DNA of 64,000 nucleotides from contig NZ_JALKAS010000001.1 in assembly GCF_023015695.1 (NCBI RefSeq), positions 868,001-932,000 of the forward strand. The letters are read 5' to 3'. Origin of the DNA: Jannaschia sp. S6380 (GTDB lineage: Bacteria > Pseudomonadota > Alphaproteobacteria > Rhodobacterales > Rhodobacteraceae). A program made the position numbers and the translations under genes. Positions 52,032 to 61,425 of this stretch are shown one piece after another; the stretch's first letter is position 1; each line of letters begins with the position of its first letter. The notes under the pieces are model-generated. The model was not told the DNA's origin and ran no database searches. It worked only from the letters and a program-made list of their open reading frames with translations.

Positions 52032-53081
52032 ATGGGAACGGGTACGCTGCATATCGATCTGGAGGCCATCGCCGCCAACTGGCGCGCGCTCGACGCCATG
52101 ACCGGCGCAGATTGCGAGACAGCCGCGACCGTCAAGGCCAACGCCTATGGCCTGGGTGTGACGCAGGTCGCGCCGCGCCTGTTCCGCGAAGGGTGCCGCG
52201 CTTATTTCGTGGCGACCGCGGACGAGGGGCTGGAGCTGCGCCGCACCCTCGGCCCCGAGCCGCGGATTTATGCGTTCTACGGTCACATGCCAGGCGACAC
52301 GGCCACGCTTCAGCGTGCGGACGTGGTTCCGATGATCTGCTCCCTCGATCAACTGGCCCGCCATCTCGAGGCGCTGCCGCGCCATCCCTTCGGCATCCAG
52401 CTCGACACCGGGATGAACCGCCTCGGCCTCAAGATGGCGGAATGGGCGGCGACGGCGGAACTGACGCTCAAGGCGCATCCGGTGCTGGTGATGTCGCACC
52501 TGTCGGACGGCGACGACCCCGAAAGCCCCCGCAACGCGGACCAGCTTGCCCGGTTTCACGAGATGACGGACGGAATCGAGGTTCCGCGCAGCCTGGCGGC
52601 GACCGGCGGTGTCCTGCTGGGGCCCGACTATCACTTCGACATGATCCGCCCCGGCGTGGGTCTCTACGGCGGGTTGCCCTTCGCCGCCGCCGAACCCGTC
52701 GTCACGCTGGAGGTGCCCGTGGTCACCTGCTTCGACATCGAACCGGGCGAGACGGTGGGCTATGGCGGCACCTGGAAGGCCCCCGCCCCGTCACGGGTCG
52801 CCACGATCGCGGCCGGCTATGCCGACGGCCTGCCCCGGACGCTGTCGTCGAACCTCGACGTGATGGCGGGGCCGGTGTCCTGCCCTGTCGTCGGCCGCGT
52901 CTCGATGGACCTGATCGGGGTCGACATCAGCCATCTGGACCGCGACCCCGAGCGGGTCACCGTCCTGGATGCGCATCGCGGGATCGATTCCCTGGCAGAG
53001 GCCGCGGGAACCATCGGATACGAGATCCTGACCGCCCTGGGCCGCCGATACGGCCGCCGATACCGTGGGCTGGACGCCTAG
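52032..53081 (+). CDS. alr: Alanine racemase
   Basis: A 349-aa PLP enzyme providing D-Ala for peptidoglycan. It begins MGTGTLHIDLEAIAANWRAL. The PLP Lys is in AATVKANAYGLGVTQVAP near residue 37; GIQLDTGMNRLGLK is the barrel strand, and the second catalytic base Tyr lies in IAAGYADGLPRTL near 260. GRVSMDLIGVD is the standard C-terminal domain block. The start at ATG 52032 fits the family; a TTG at 51996, overlapping the MBL stop, would add 12 residues and cannot be excluded. With the DD-carboxypeptidase it is one of two wall genes of D-Ala metabolism here. Confidence 0.94.
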   Translation: MGTGTLHIDLEAIAANWRALDAMTGADCETAATVKANAYGLGVTQVAPRLFREGCRAYFVATADEGLELRRTLGPEPRIYAFYGHMPGDTATLQRADVVPMICSLDQLARHLEALPRHPFGIQLDTGMNRLGLKMAEWAATAELTLKAHPVLVMSHLSDGDDPESPRNADQLARFHEMTDGIEVPRSLAATGGVLLGPDYHFDMIRPGVGLYGGLPFAAAEPVVTLEVPVVTCFDIEPGETVGYGGTWKAPAPSRVATIAAGYADGLPRTLSSNLDVMAGPVSCPVVGRVSMDLIGVDISHLDRDPERVTVLDAHRGIDSLAEAAGTIGYEILTALGRRYGRRYRGLDA

Positions 53082-53248
53082 GGATAGGGGGTTGGCGGTA
53101 TTCTGCCAGGCACATCTGGCTGGAAACACAGGGTTCACCGGAACTTGTTCGGAATTGGCCGCGTTTCATAGGCGGATTTCTGCTATGTCTGGAACATGGC
53201 TGTCAGGAACCCAAGACCCGACCGCCACCGCCACACGAGGGTTCGGCC

Positions 53249-54043
53249 ATGAATGATACCTCTCGAAACGTCGCCATCGCGACGAGCTTGCTGCAGCAGG
53301 TCTGCAGTTTCCTTCTCATCCTCGCGGCGCTCGCGCTGACGGCGCTGACGGCGGCGGCGGCGGCGGGCATGATGCCGTGGCCCGACATTCCGGTCGCGCT
53401 CGGCGGGGCCGAGGTGGCGCAGGCGGGCATGTTCACGCAGATCGGCCTGACGCTGATCCTTCTTATCCTGGTGGGCTTCCTGCCGGCGAATTCGCGCATG
53501 CGGCGGCTGGAGCTGACCAATCGCGATTTTCACCTGTCCATGGACGACGTCACACGCGCCTACGCTGCCGTCCATGCGGCCGACCGCCAGAGTACCTTCC
53601 AGCTGAGCCGCGAATTCGACGCGATGCGCGACCGGATCGAATGGATGCGCAATCACCCGGAACTGGCCGATATGGAACACGACGTGCTGCAGGTGGCGGC
53701 CCAGATGTCGGTCGAGAGCCGCGACCTCGCGGAGATCTATTCCGACGAGAAGGTCGACCGCGCCCGGTCTTTCCTGCGCCAGCGGCAGCAGGAGGTCGAG
53801 GATTACCGCCAGCGGATCAGCATGGCGCAGGCCACCGTCCAGGAGATCAAGCGCTGGATGCAGGCCGTCTCGGTCGAGGAGGGGCTGGCCGAAAAACAGC
53901 TCGAACGCCTGCAGAAGGACTTGGCCGAGGTGACGGATGCCCTGAAGCTGACGGGCCACGACCGCGCCCAAAACGTGGTCGGCATCGAGCGGCCGCGTCG
54001 CAAAGGTCGCGCTGGCGAGGCGGTGGCGACCCCGGCAGAATAG
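53249..54043 (+). CDS. Membrane-anchored coiled-coil protein, function unknown
   Basis: A 264-aa protein with two N-terminal membrane spans at about residues 13-40 and 58-77, and then a long cytoplasmic part that is almost entirely coiled coil: DRQSTFQLSREFDAMRDRIE, RARSFLRQRQQEVEDYRQRI and LAEKQLERLQKDLAEVTDAL. Relatives in the order are sometimes labelled DNA repair protein, which the sequence does not support by itself. GAGGG lies 8 bp before the ATG at 53249. It stands between alr and radA on the plus strand. A structural or partner-binding role is the most that can be inferred. Confidence 0.72.
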   Translation: MNDTSRNVAIATSLLQQVCSFLLILAALALTALTAAAAAGMMPWPDIPVALGGAEVAQAGMFTQIGLTLILLILVGFLPANSRMRRLELTNRDFHLSMDDVTRAYAAVHAADRQSTFQLSREFDAMRDRIEWMRNHPELADMEHDVLQVAAQMSVESRDLAEIYSDEKVDRARSFLRQRQQEVEDYRQRISMAQATVQEIKRWMQAVSVEEGLAEKQLERLQKDLAEVTDALKLTGHDRAQNVVGIERPRRKGRAGEAVATPAE

Positions 54044-54064
54044 ACGTCCCGAACGGGGTGAGCG

Positions 54065-54469
54065 TCATCTGTCGCGGTCGGCGATGATGGCGTCCACCTC
54101 GATCTCGATCAGCCATTCCGGGTTCACGAACCGTGTCACGGCCATGATCGTGTCCACCGGGCGCGCATCCAGGCAGAAGGCCTTGCGCGCCTCGATCGCC
54201 TCCTTCCATCGTTCGATATCCGTCAGGATCAGGCGGGTCCGGACCACGTCCTCCAGACCTGCCCCCGCGGTCGCCAACACCTCCTGCGCAATCTCGAAGC
54301 AGCGCCGCGCCTGCGCATGCAGATCGCCTGGCCCGACCGTGCGGCCCTGAGCGTCGACGGGGGCCGTGCCGCCGACGGCCACATGTCGACCCACGCGGAC
54401 AGCCCGGCTGAAACCGACGACGGCCTCCATCGGATTTCCGTTGCTGACGAGTTGGCGGTCGTAGGTCAT
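54065..54469 (-). CDS. RidA family protein (copy 2)
   Basis: A 134-aa Rid-family protein on the minus strand. Core blocks are EAVVGFSRAVRVGRHVAVGG, GDLHAQARRCFEIAQEVLAT with AGAGLEDVVRTRLILTD, and MAVTRFVNPEWLIEIEVDAI. The last block has Arg-Phe-Val in place of the usual ARxxV with the carboxylate-binding Arg kept (TRFV). GGAGGATC lies before the ATG at 54469, which decides the start over an earlier in-frame ATG. It is divergent from radA and unrelated in position to copy 1. Confidence 0.87.
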   Translation of the reverse strand: MTYDRQLVSNGNPMEAVVGFSRAVRVGRHVAVGGTAPVDAQGRTVGPGDLHAQARRCFEIAQEVLATAGAGLEDVVRTRLILTDIERWKEAIEARKAFCLDARPVDTIMAVTRFVNPEWLIEIEVDAIIADRDR

Positions 54470-54552
54470 GGTGTGATCCTCCGGCCCGCTTCCTGGCACG
54501 GACCACGCGGCCGGGACTTGCCTTCGCCACGCCCATGGACCAAACCGCGAAC

Positions 54553-55920
54553 ATGGCTAAACCCGTTACCCAGTTCGCCTGCACCGATTGCGGCGCCGTC
54601 CACAAGAAATGGACCGGCCGCTGCGACGGTTGCGGCGCGTGGAACACCATTCAGGAAGAAGTCCCGCTGTCGCAGGGGCCGTCCAGGAAATCGCTCGGCA
54701 CGATGAAGGGCAAGCGCATGGCGCTGACCGATCTCGCGACCGAGGAAACGCCCCCGCCGCGCACGCTCTCGGGCCTGGCCGAGTTGGATCGCGTGCTCGG
54801 GGGTGGCCTGGTGCCGGCCTCGGCCACCCTGGTGGGCGGCGATCCGGGCATCGGCAAGTCCACCCTGCTGCTGCAGGCGGCCGCGGCTTTCGCGAAGTCG
54901 GGCCATTCGGTGGTCTATGTCTCAGGCGAGGAGGCGACGGCGCAGGTGCGGATGCGCGCGCAGCGGCTGGGCTTGGGCGACAGTGCCGTCCGGCTGGCCG
55001 CCGAGACGAACCTGCGCGACGTCCTGACCACGCTCGAAGCCGAGAAGCCCGACCTCTGCATCATCGACTCGATCCAGACGATGTGGGTCGATACGGTCGA
55101 CAGCGCCCCGGGATCGGTCAGCCAGGTTCGCGCCTCGGCGCATGAGTTGACGAGCTTCGCCAAACGGTTCGGGACCAGCGTGATCCTGGTCGGACACGTC
55201 ACGAAGGAGGGGCAGATCGCGGGCCCCCGCGTGGTGGAGCACATGGTCGACACGGTCCTCTATTTCGAGGGCGAGCGCGGGCATCAGTTCCGCATCCTGC
55301 GCGCGGTCAAGAACCGGTTCGGCCCCGCCGACGAGATCGGCGTGTTCGAGATGACGGGGATGGGGCTGGCGGAGGTCGCGAACCCGTCGGCCCTGTTCCT
55401 CGGCGACCGGGACGCGCCCGCCCCCGGATCCGTCGTCTTCGCGGGGATCGAGGGCACGCGTCCGGTGCTGGTCGAGATCCAGGCCCTCGTCGCCCCGTCC
55501 CAACTCAGCCAGCCCCGGCGCGCGGTGGTCGGATGGGACGGCAGCCGCCTGTCGATGATCCTGGCCGTGCTGGAGGCGCGGACGGGGATCAGCTTTCAGG
55601 GGCTCGACGTCTATCTGAACGTGGCCGGCGGCATCCGCATCTCGGAACCTGCCGCCGATCTGGCGGTTGCCTGCGCGCTCCTGTCGGCGCGCGAGGACGC
55701 GGCGATCCCGCCTGAGACGGTCGTTTTCGGCGAGCTGTCGCTGTCGGGGGCGCTCCGCCCGGTGGCGCAGGCCGAAAATCGGTTGAAAGAGGCCGCCAAA
55801 CTTGGTTTTACCGCCGCCATGGCCCCCAAGGGGTGCAAGACGGGGGATGCGGGCGAGATGGGCCTGCGTCTGCTGCCGGATCTCACCACCCTCGTGGGCG
55901 AGGTCTTCGGGGCAGGCTGA
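54553..55920 (+). CDS. radA: DNA repair protein RadA
   Basis: A 455-aa branch-migration ATPase of homologous recombination. The zinc finger is FACTDCGAVHKKWTGRCDGC with GAWN, a four-Cys site. Walker A is ATLVGGDPGIGKSTLLLQAA near residue 95; the RadA-specific KNRFG motif is in RAVKNRFGPADEIGVFEM near 256. The C-terminal Lon-like domain has LNVAGGIRISEPAADLAVAC and LSGALRPVAQAENRLKEAAK. The start is either ATG 54553 (MAKPV, as most family members) or ATG 54535, six codons earlier; neither has a clear ribosome site. It is followed by cvpA, a common order in the group. Confidence 0.95.
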   Translation: MAKPVTQFACTDCGAVHKKWTGRCDGCGAWNTIQEEVPLSQGPSRKSLGTMKGKRMALTDLATEETPPPRTLSGLAELDRVLGGGLVPASATLVGGDPGIGKSTLLLQAAAAFAKSGHSVVYVSGEEATAQVRMRAQRLGLGDSAVRLAAETNLRDVLTTLEAEKPDLCIIDSIQTMWVDTVDSAPGSVSQVRASAHELTSFAKRFGTSVILVGHVTKEGQIAGPRVVEHMVDTVLYFEGERGHQFRILRAVKNRFGPADEIGVFEMTGMGLAEVANPSALFLGDRDAPAPGSVVFAGIEGTRPVLVEIQALVAPSQLSQPRRAVVGWDGSRLSMILAVLEARTGISFQGLDVYLNVAGGIRISEPAADLAVACALLSAREDAAIPPETVVFGELSLSGALRPVAQAENRLKEAAKLGFTAAMAPKGCKTGDAGEMGLRLLPDLTTLVGEVFGAG

Positions 55921-55944
55921 CACCCCCGCTGGCGAGGGAAGAGC

Positions 55945-56541
55945 ATGGACGGATTTACCATCGTCGACGGCGCGGTCGCGGCCGTTATCCTGATTTCCGC
56001 CATCCTTGCCTATTCGCGCGGTCTCGTCCGGGAACTGATGGCCATCGTCGGCTGGATCGCGGCGGCGATCCTGGCCTTCACCTTCGCTGGCGCGGTCGAA
56101 CCGCTGGTCAAGGAAATCCCGTATGTCGGCAACATCCTGGGCGACAGCTGCGAACTGGCTGTGATCGCGGCCTTTGCCGTGGTCTTCGCACTGGCCCTCG
56201 TCCTCATCAGCTTCTTCACGCCGCTTCTGTCGGGCGCGATCCGGGACTCGGTCCTCGGCCCGATCGATCAGGGGCTGGGCTTCCTGTTCGGCGTGTTGCG
56301 GGGCATACTGCTGGTCGCGGTGGCCTTCATCGTCTACGACCGGGTCAGCGTCGGCAACGATGTGCCCGCCGTCGACGAGAGCCGGTCGGCCGTGATTTTC
56401 GCCCGCGTTCGTGCCAATATCGAGGCGCAGATCCCCGAAGACGCGCCCGGCTGGATCCTGACCCGGTACGAGACGCTGGTGGGCGATTGCGGCGCGCCGG
56501 TCGAGGCGGACGGCCCGTCGCTCCCCCAGATCACCGAGTGA
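55945..56541 (+). CDS. cvpA: CvpA family membrane protein
   Basis: A 198-aa inner-membrane protein with four hydrophobic segments. The start MDGFTIVDGAVAAVILISAI with LAYSRGLVRELMAIVGWIAA is the CvpA signature (RGxxRExxxLxxW). SPVLGP-type block appears here as GAIRDSVLGPIDQGLGFLFG. It was named for colicin V production, but its role in cells is tied more to envelope homeostasis. GGGAAG precedes the ATG. purF follows about 100 bp later, the same pair as in E. coli. Confidence 0.9.
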   Translation: MDGFTIVDGAVAAVILISAILAYSRGLVRELMAIVGWIAAAILAFTFAGAVEPLVKEIPYVGNILGDSCELAVIAAFAVVFALALVLISFFTPLLSGAIRDSVLGPIDQGLGFLFGVLRGILLVAVAFIVYDRVSVGNDVPAVDESRSAVIFARVRANIEAQIPEDAPGWILTRYETLVGDCGAPVEADGPSLPQITE

Positions 56542-56643
56542 CGCCGCGCCGGCGGTCATCACCTTGCGTGACAGATGGGTGACAGGCCCCGCGCGGCACC
56601 CTATGTCTGCGCCGAACGCCCGATCCCCGCAGGAGTCGCCCCG

Positions 56644-58116
56644 ATGACCGATTGGCGCAGCACCCCGTTCGATCCCCTCTCCGACGGCGACAAGCTGAAG
56701 GAGGAATGCGGGGTCTTCGGTGTCATCGGCGTCTCGTCGGCCGCGAATTTCACCGCGCTGGGCCTGCACGCCCTCCAACATCGCGGCCAGGAGGCGGGCG
56801 GCATCGTCGTCCACGACCCCGACCACGGTTTCAATTCGGCCCGGCGCTTCGGCTACGTGCGCGACAGCTTCACCAGCCAGGACGTGATGGACACCCTACC
56901 CGGCCCCATCGGCATCGGGCATGTGCGGTATTCCACTTCCGGTTCCAAGGGGAACACGGCCATTCGCGACGTGCAGCCCTTCTTCGGCGAGTTCGCCATG
57001 GGCGGCGCGGCGATCGCGCATAACGGCAACATCACCAATGCCGACGCGCTGCGGAAGGAGTTGATCGAACGCGGCTCGATCTTCCAGTCGTCCAGCGATT
57101 CCGAGTGCATCATCCACCTGATGGCGCGGTCGCTGCAGCGCAACATTCCCGAACGGATGAAGGACGCCCTGCGTCGGGTCGAGGGTGCATTCAGCATCGT
57201 CGCCATGACGCGGACCAAGCTGATCGGCGTGCGCGATCCGCTTGGCGTGAGACCGCTGGTGCTGGGACGCGTGGGCGACGGCTGGTGCCTGGCCTCCGAG
57301 ACCTGCGCGCTCGACATCATAGGGGCCGAGTTCCTGCGCGAGGTGGAGCCGGGCGAGATGGTCGTCATCACCGATGACAAGATCACCTCCCACCGACCGT
57401 TCGAGCCGCGCAAGTCCAGGTTCTGCATCTTCGAGCATGTCTATTTCAGCCGCCCCGACAGCATCCTGGGCGGTCAGTCCGTCTATTCCACGCGCGAGGC
57501 GATCGGGCGCGAGCTGGCCAAGGAAACGGCCGTCGAGGCCGACCTGGTCTGCCCCGTGCCCGACTCCGGCACGCCGGCGGCCATCGGCTATAGCCTCGGA
57601 TCGGGCATTCCCTATGCGATGGGGATCATCCGCAACCAGTACATGGGCCGGACCTTCATCGAACCCAGCGAGTCGATCCGCAATATGGGCGTGCGGCTGA
57701 AGCTGAACGTGAACCGCGCGCTGGTGCGCGGCAAGCGGATTATCCTGGTCGACGATAGCGTGGTGCGTGGCACGACCAGTCGCAAGATCAAGGAGATGAT
57801 CCTCGATGCCGGCGCGGCCGAGGTGCATTTCCGCATCGCCTCGCCGCCCACGGCCTGGCCCTGCTTCTACGGGGTCGACACGCCGCAGCGCGAGAAGCTT
57901 CTGGCCGCCACGATGACCGAGGAGGAGATGCGCCGCCATCTGGGTGTCGACTCGCTGCGGTTCATCTCGCTCGACGGGCTCTATCGTGCGGTGGGCGAAA
58001 CGGGTGGCCGTGACCCGGACGCGCCGCAATATTGCGATGCCTGCTTCTCGGGCGATTATCCCGTGGAACCGGCCGACCAGCTGGAGCGCGGATTTCAATT
58101 GAAGGCCGCCGAATAG
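56644..58116 (+). CDS. purF: Amidophosphoribosyltransferase
   Basis: A 490-aa enzyme for the first committed step of purine synthesis, making phosphoribosylamine from PRPP and Gln. The mature N-terminal nucleophile Cys is in KEECGVFGVIGVSS at about residue 22, so an N-terminal propeptide is cut. RVEGAFSIVAMTRTKLIGVR and LRFSTSGSKG-like blocks (here RYSTSGSKGNTAIRDVQPFF) are typical. The PRPP site is RIILVDDSVVRGTTSRKIKE. Cys in RFCIFEHVYF, WPCFYGVDTP and the terminal YCDACFSGDYPV fit the B. subtilis-type enzyme that holds a 4Fe-4S cluster. AGGAG 8 bp before the ATG at 56644 decides the start. Confidence 0.96.
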   Translation: MTDWRSTPFDPLSDGDKLKEECGVFGVIGVSSAANFTALGLHALQHRGQEAGGIVVHDPDHGFNSARRFGYVRDSFTSQDVMDTLPGPIGIGHVRYSTSGSKGNTAIRDVQPFFGEFAMGGAAIAHNGNITNADALRKELIERGSIFQSSSDSECIIHLMARSLQRNIPERMKDALRRVEGAFSIVAMTRTKLIGVRDPLGVRPLVLGRVGDGWCLASETCALDIIGAEFLREVEPGEMVVITDDKITSHRPFEPRKSRFCIFEHVYFSRPDSILGGQSVYSTREAIGRELAKETAVEADLVCPVPDSGTPAAIGYSLGSGIPYAMGIIRNQYMGRTFIEPSESIRNMGVRLKLNVNRALVRGKRIILVDDSVVRGTTSRKIKEMILDAGAAEVHFRIASPPTAWPCFYGVDTPQREKLLAATMTEEEMRRHLGVDSLRFISLDGLYRAVGETGGRDPDAPQYCDACFSGDYPVEPADQLERGFQLKAAE

Positions 58117-58248
58117 CGCCACCTCGGCCCGGTCTTTCCCTTTGCGGGCCATGATTTGGACAGGAAGCCCTGCGCAATCTCGCCCGAATGGCAGGATAGG
58201 CGGAGCTTGGGAAACACGGCCGACCGCCCTAGACATGAGGCGCGACGC

Positions 58249-59529
58249 ATGACCCAACCTCCACGATCCGCAGTTGGTAACGGCACCGGCATCGCCGGTT
58301 CGATCGCGATCGCATCGTTGATCGCATGGGCGATGCGGACGGACATGCCCATCGCCATGGCCGCACTTGTGATCACCTTCGGCGGTGCGCTGGTGATGAT
58401 CCTTTGGGACGTGCTGGTCGAAAAGGTCCATCTGCGCCCGTCGACGGGCATGGACTATTCCGCGCCCCGCGACACGCGCGAGATCCTTCCGATCGTGGGG
58501 GTCAAGGTACTCGGCCTGTATGCGACGCTGGGTCTGATCGCCCTGATCTACATGATCGTGCCGGTCTATTCCGACGAGAAGTTCGATCTGTACTTCCTGC
58601 TGTCCCGCTTCGTGATGCCGATGTTCCTGGCCCTGGCACCGCTCTACATCTTCCTCGTCACCCGCTACATGGTCGAGCCGCGCGACAAGCTCTGGCATTT
58701 CGGGCGCCTCCTCACGGGCGGACGGGCGGAGGTCGATCCGGCGCAAGTCAAGGACCACGCGCTTGGCTGGGCGATCAAGGGGTTCTTCCTCGCCTTTCTG
58801 GGCAGCATCGTGGTGCCGGTCTTCGGGATCGTCCTGATCCAGGACATCGAATCCGTAACCGAAGGGCTCGGGCCGTTTTTCCTCTTCGTCCTCAAGTTCA
58901 TCCTGCTCTTCGACGTGGCGGTCGGGGGCCTGGGCTACCTGATGACGTTCCGCCCGCTCGACAGCCACATCCGTTCGGCCAATCCGCATCTTTCGGCCTG
59001 GGTGGTCGCGCTGATCTGCTACCCTCCGTTCGTCCTGATGGGAAAGGACGGCCCGCTGAACTACCACGAACACACGCTCAACTGGAGCGCCTGGCTGGAG
59101 GGCATGCCCACCCTCCTGGTCGTCTGGGGGCTGGCGCTGGCGGCGCTCACGTTCCTCTATTCCTGGGCCACGGTGATCTTCGGCATCCGCTTCTCGAACC
59201 TGACCCATCGCGGCATCGTCACGACTGGGCCCTACCGCTACTTCAAGCACCCCGCCTACCTCGCCAAGAACTCGTTCTGGTGGCTGATGGTCATGCCGTT
59301 CCTGACCACGGCCGACGATCCGATGATCGCGCTGCGCAACTGCATCCTGCTGGCGGCGGTGAACGCGGTCTACTACGCCCGGGCCCGGACGGAGGAGCTG
59401 CACCTGATGGCCGATCCGAATTATCGTGCCTATTCCGAATGGATCGCCGAGCACGGGCTGCTGCCGCGACTGCGCCGTCGCCTGACGGGTCGGGGCCCCA
59501 GGGACGACGTGCAGATCCCGGCGGAATAG
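58249..59529 (+). CDS. Membrane methyltransferase of the isoprenylcysteine/phospholipid type
   Basis: A 426-aa integral membrane protein with about ten hydrophobic segments. The C-terminal region carries the ICMT/PEMT-type SAM-binding pattern: GIVTTGPYRYFKHPAYLAKN, then ARARTEELHLMADPNYRAYS with the conserved Glu and Tyr. The N-terminal 280 residues are additional membrane spans (IVGVKVLGLYATLGLIALIY and others) that most short ICMT-like proteins lack. The methyl acceptor is unknown. The start at 58249 follows GAGG and avoids the non-ATG starts further upstream. Not obviously linked to purF, 130 bp away. Confidence 0.82.
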   Translation: MTQPPRSAVGNGTGIAGSIAIASLIAWAMRTDMPIAMAALVITFGGALVMILWDVLVEKVHLRPSTGMDYSAPRDTREILPIVGVKVLGLYATLGLIALIYMIVPVYSDEKFDLYFLLSRFVMPMFLALAPLYIFLVTRYMVEPRDKLWHFGRLLTGGRAEVDPAQVKDHALGWAIKGFFLAFLGSIVVPVFGIVLIQDIESVTEGLGPFFLFVLKFILLFDVAVGGLGYLMTFRPLDSHIRSANPHLSAWVVALICYPPFVLMGKDGPLNYHEHTLNWSAWLEGMPTLLVVWGLALAALTFLYSWATVIFGIRFSNLTHRGIVTTGPYRYFKHPAYLAKNSFWWLMVMPFLTTADDPMIALRNCILLAAVNAVYYARARTEELHLMADPNYRAYSEWIAEHGLLPRLRRRLTGRGPRDDVQIPAE

Positions 59530-59611
59530 GGTCGTGGACGACGCCGACCGGACAGCCCTGCCCGCATCACGTCTTGCCGATCAGGGCGGGTTGGGGCAGG
59601 TCGGGACGGCG

Positions 59612-60052
59612 ATGACCCTACGCCTCCGCCGCCACCACATCCTGTGCTCCATCGGATTCGAAGGGGTGGGATACAGCGACGCCTTCACGGCGAACATGGG
59701 CCACATCGTCCACGGTCAGTTGCGCGCCGCGGATGGCGAGGCGGTCTCGATCCGCATCACCGACACCGCCGACTCGATCTGCGCGCCCTGCCCCAAGCGC
59801 CGCGGCCTGGGATGCGAGGGGCAGGACCTGATCGACCGGCTGGACGCCGCGCATGGGGCCGCACTGGACGTTCGGCCCGGGGATCGGCTGACCTGGGGCG
59901 CGTGCCTGGACCGCGTGCGGGCCCGCATCGTTCCCGGCGACCTCGACCGGATCTGCGAAGGGTGCAGCTGGCTCGAAGGCGGGATGTGCAAGCGTGCCGT
60001 TGCCAAGCTCCTCGCCGGAAGGAAGAAGGCCGCCCCCGAAGGGACGGCCTGA
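59612..60052 (+). CDS. DUF1284 family Cys-rich protein
   Basis: A 146-aa protein. It opens MTLRLRRHHILCSIGFEGVG and then YSDAFTANMGHIV, the DUF1284 signature (RxHHxLCxxGFxGxGYSxxFxxNM). Conserved Cys groups follow: ICAPCPKRRGLGCEGQ near residue 50, and CEGCSWLEGGMCKRA near 115. The Cys pattern suggests an Fe-S cluster, but no function is known. An in-frame GTG at 59534 would add 26 residues unlike the family, so the ATG is chosen. It starts about 80 bp after the methyltransferase stop. Confidence 0.85.
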   Translation: MTLRLRRHHILCSIGFEGVGYSDAFTANMGHIVHGQLRAADGEAVSIRITDTADSICAPCPKRRGLGCEGQDLIDRLDAAHGAALDVRPGDRLTWGACLDRVRARIVPGDLDRICEGCSWLEGGMCKRAVAKLLAGRKKAAPEGTA

Positions 60053-60076
60053 CTTGCACGCCATGGCGCCGACCCT

Positions 60077-60661
60077 TTAGCCGCGCGAAGCCAGCAGACG
60101 GGCCCCGCCCCGCACGACCAGCGCGGCGAGGACGGCCTTGACCGCATCGCCGAGCAGGAACGGCAGCATGAAGGCCGACAGGACCGCGCCGAAGGACAGA
60201 CCGGCCCACCCGGCCTCGATCCCCGCGGCTTGCGCAAGGCCGAGCGGCCAGGCCAGACCCGGCAGATAGAGTGCGGCCGACAGCGCCAGCGTCACAAGCG
60301 ACAGACGCAGCGGGCCCGTCACCCCGCGATCGGTGGCGAGGCCGGCGAGGAACGCCATGGCGACGAACCCCAGCAGGAACCCCGCGGTCGGCCCGGCGAA
60401 GGCCGCGCCATTGGCGAAATTGGCGAGGACGGGCGCGCCCAGCATGGCCTGTCCCAGCCAAGTCAGAACGGTCAGCGCACCCAGGCGCGCGCCGTAGGCC
60501 AGGCCGATCGACAGGACGGCGAAGGTCTGCAGCGTCATCGGCACCGGGTAGAACGGCACGGTGATCTGGCTGGCGAGTGCGAGGATCGCGGTGCCGGCCA
60601 GCACCAGCGCCACCTGCTTGGGCAACGTCATGCGGCCGAATGCCATCGTGGTGAGCGTCAT
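60077..60661 (-). CDS. bioY: Biotin transporter BioY
   Basis: A 194-aa membrane protein with about six spans, the S component of the biotin ECF transporter. Key blocks are LASQITVPFYPVPMTLQTFA, with the VPFxPVPxTxQ substrate motif, and AFAGPTAGFLLGFVAMAFLA, with the GPTxGFLxGF motif. No ecfA/ecfT (bioMN) is adjacent, so it is a solitary BioY, which in several bacteria works alone or with distant partners. AAGGA precedes the ATG at 60661. It is divergent from the SDR gene; no biotin-operator-like palindrome was recognised in the 100-bp gap. Confidence 0.93.
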   Translation of the reverse strand: MTLTTMAFGRMTLPKQVALVLAGTAILALASQITVPFYPVPMTLQTFAVLSIGLAYGARLGALTVLTWLGQAMLGAPVLANFANGAAFAGPTAGFLLGFVAMAFLAGLATDRGVTGPLRLSLVTLALSAALYLPGLAWPLGLAQAAGIEAGWAGLSFGAVLSAFMLPFLLGDAVKAVLAALVVRGGARLLASRG

Positions 60662-60762
60662 TTCGTGTTCCTTCGGAATGCCTGCGTCTGGGCCACCTTT
60701 TCCGCCGACGTCCCGGGGCTGTCAATCTTGATCCCGCCGCGGCACCGTGCCAACGGGGCGCC

Positions 60763-61425
60763 ATGACGCAATTTCCCGAACTCGCCCTGGTCACCGGCGC
60801 CGCACGCGGACTGGGCGCCGCCATCGCCGAACATCTGGCCGCAAAAGGCTGCCACGTCGTCGCCGTCGCCCGAACCCAGGGCGCGTTGGAGGAACTGGAC
60901 GACAGGATCCAGACCGCCGGCGGACAGGCGACGCTCGCCCCGATGGACGTGACCGATGCGGGCGCGATGCAGCATCTGTGCCGGGGGATCCACGACCGTT
61001 GGGGCGCGCTGCCGCTCTGGGTGCATACGGCCGTGCATGCACCGCCGCTGTCGCCGATGCCCATGGTCGACGAGAAAGACATGGCGAAGTCGGTGGACCT
61101 GAACGTCACCGCGCTCGCCCGTCTGATCGGATATGTCGGACCGCTTCTGCAGGCCGCGGGCGGCGGGCGGGCCGTGTTCTTCGACGACGACCGGCCGGCC
61201 AAGTTCGCCGGGGCCTACCTGGCGACGAAGGCAGCCCAGCGCGCGATGATCCGGTCGTGGCAGGCCGAGTCGACGACAGAGCGCGCGCCAAAGGTGGACC
61301 TGCTGACGCCGCGGCCGATGCCGACCGCCTTGCGCGCGCGCTTCCATCCCGGCGAGGATCGCGCCGCGTTGGCCGACATTCACCAGGAAGCGCGCCGGCT
61401 GATGGCCGAGATAGGGCTGGGCTAG
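60763..61425 (+). CDS. SDR family oxidoreductase with an altered catalytic Ser position
   Basis: A 220-aa short-chain dehydrogenase/reductase. The cofactor motif is LALVTGAARGLGAAIAEHLA at the N-terminus, and MDVTDAGAMQ is the adenine-side Asp. The YxxxK pair is present (AYLATKAAQRAMI near residue 147), but the strand before it reads RAVFFDDDRPAKFAG, where the family has a Ser about 13 residues before the Tyr. The protein is also short at the C-terminus. Activity is therefore doubtful or changed. The stop overlaps the convergent zapA stop by 4 bp. Confidence 0.82.
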   Translation: MTQFPELALVTGAARGLGAAIAEHLAAKGCHVVAVARTQGALEELDDRIQTAGGQATLAPMDVTDAGAMQHLCRGIHDRWGALPLWVHTAVHAPPLSPMPMVDEKDMAKSVDLNVTALARLIGYVGPLLQAAGGGRAVFFDDDRPAKFAGAYLATKAAQRAMIRSWQAESTTERAPKVDLLTPRPMPTALRARFHPGEDRAALADIHQEARRLMAEIGLG

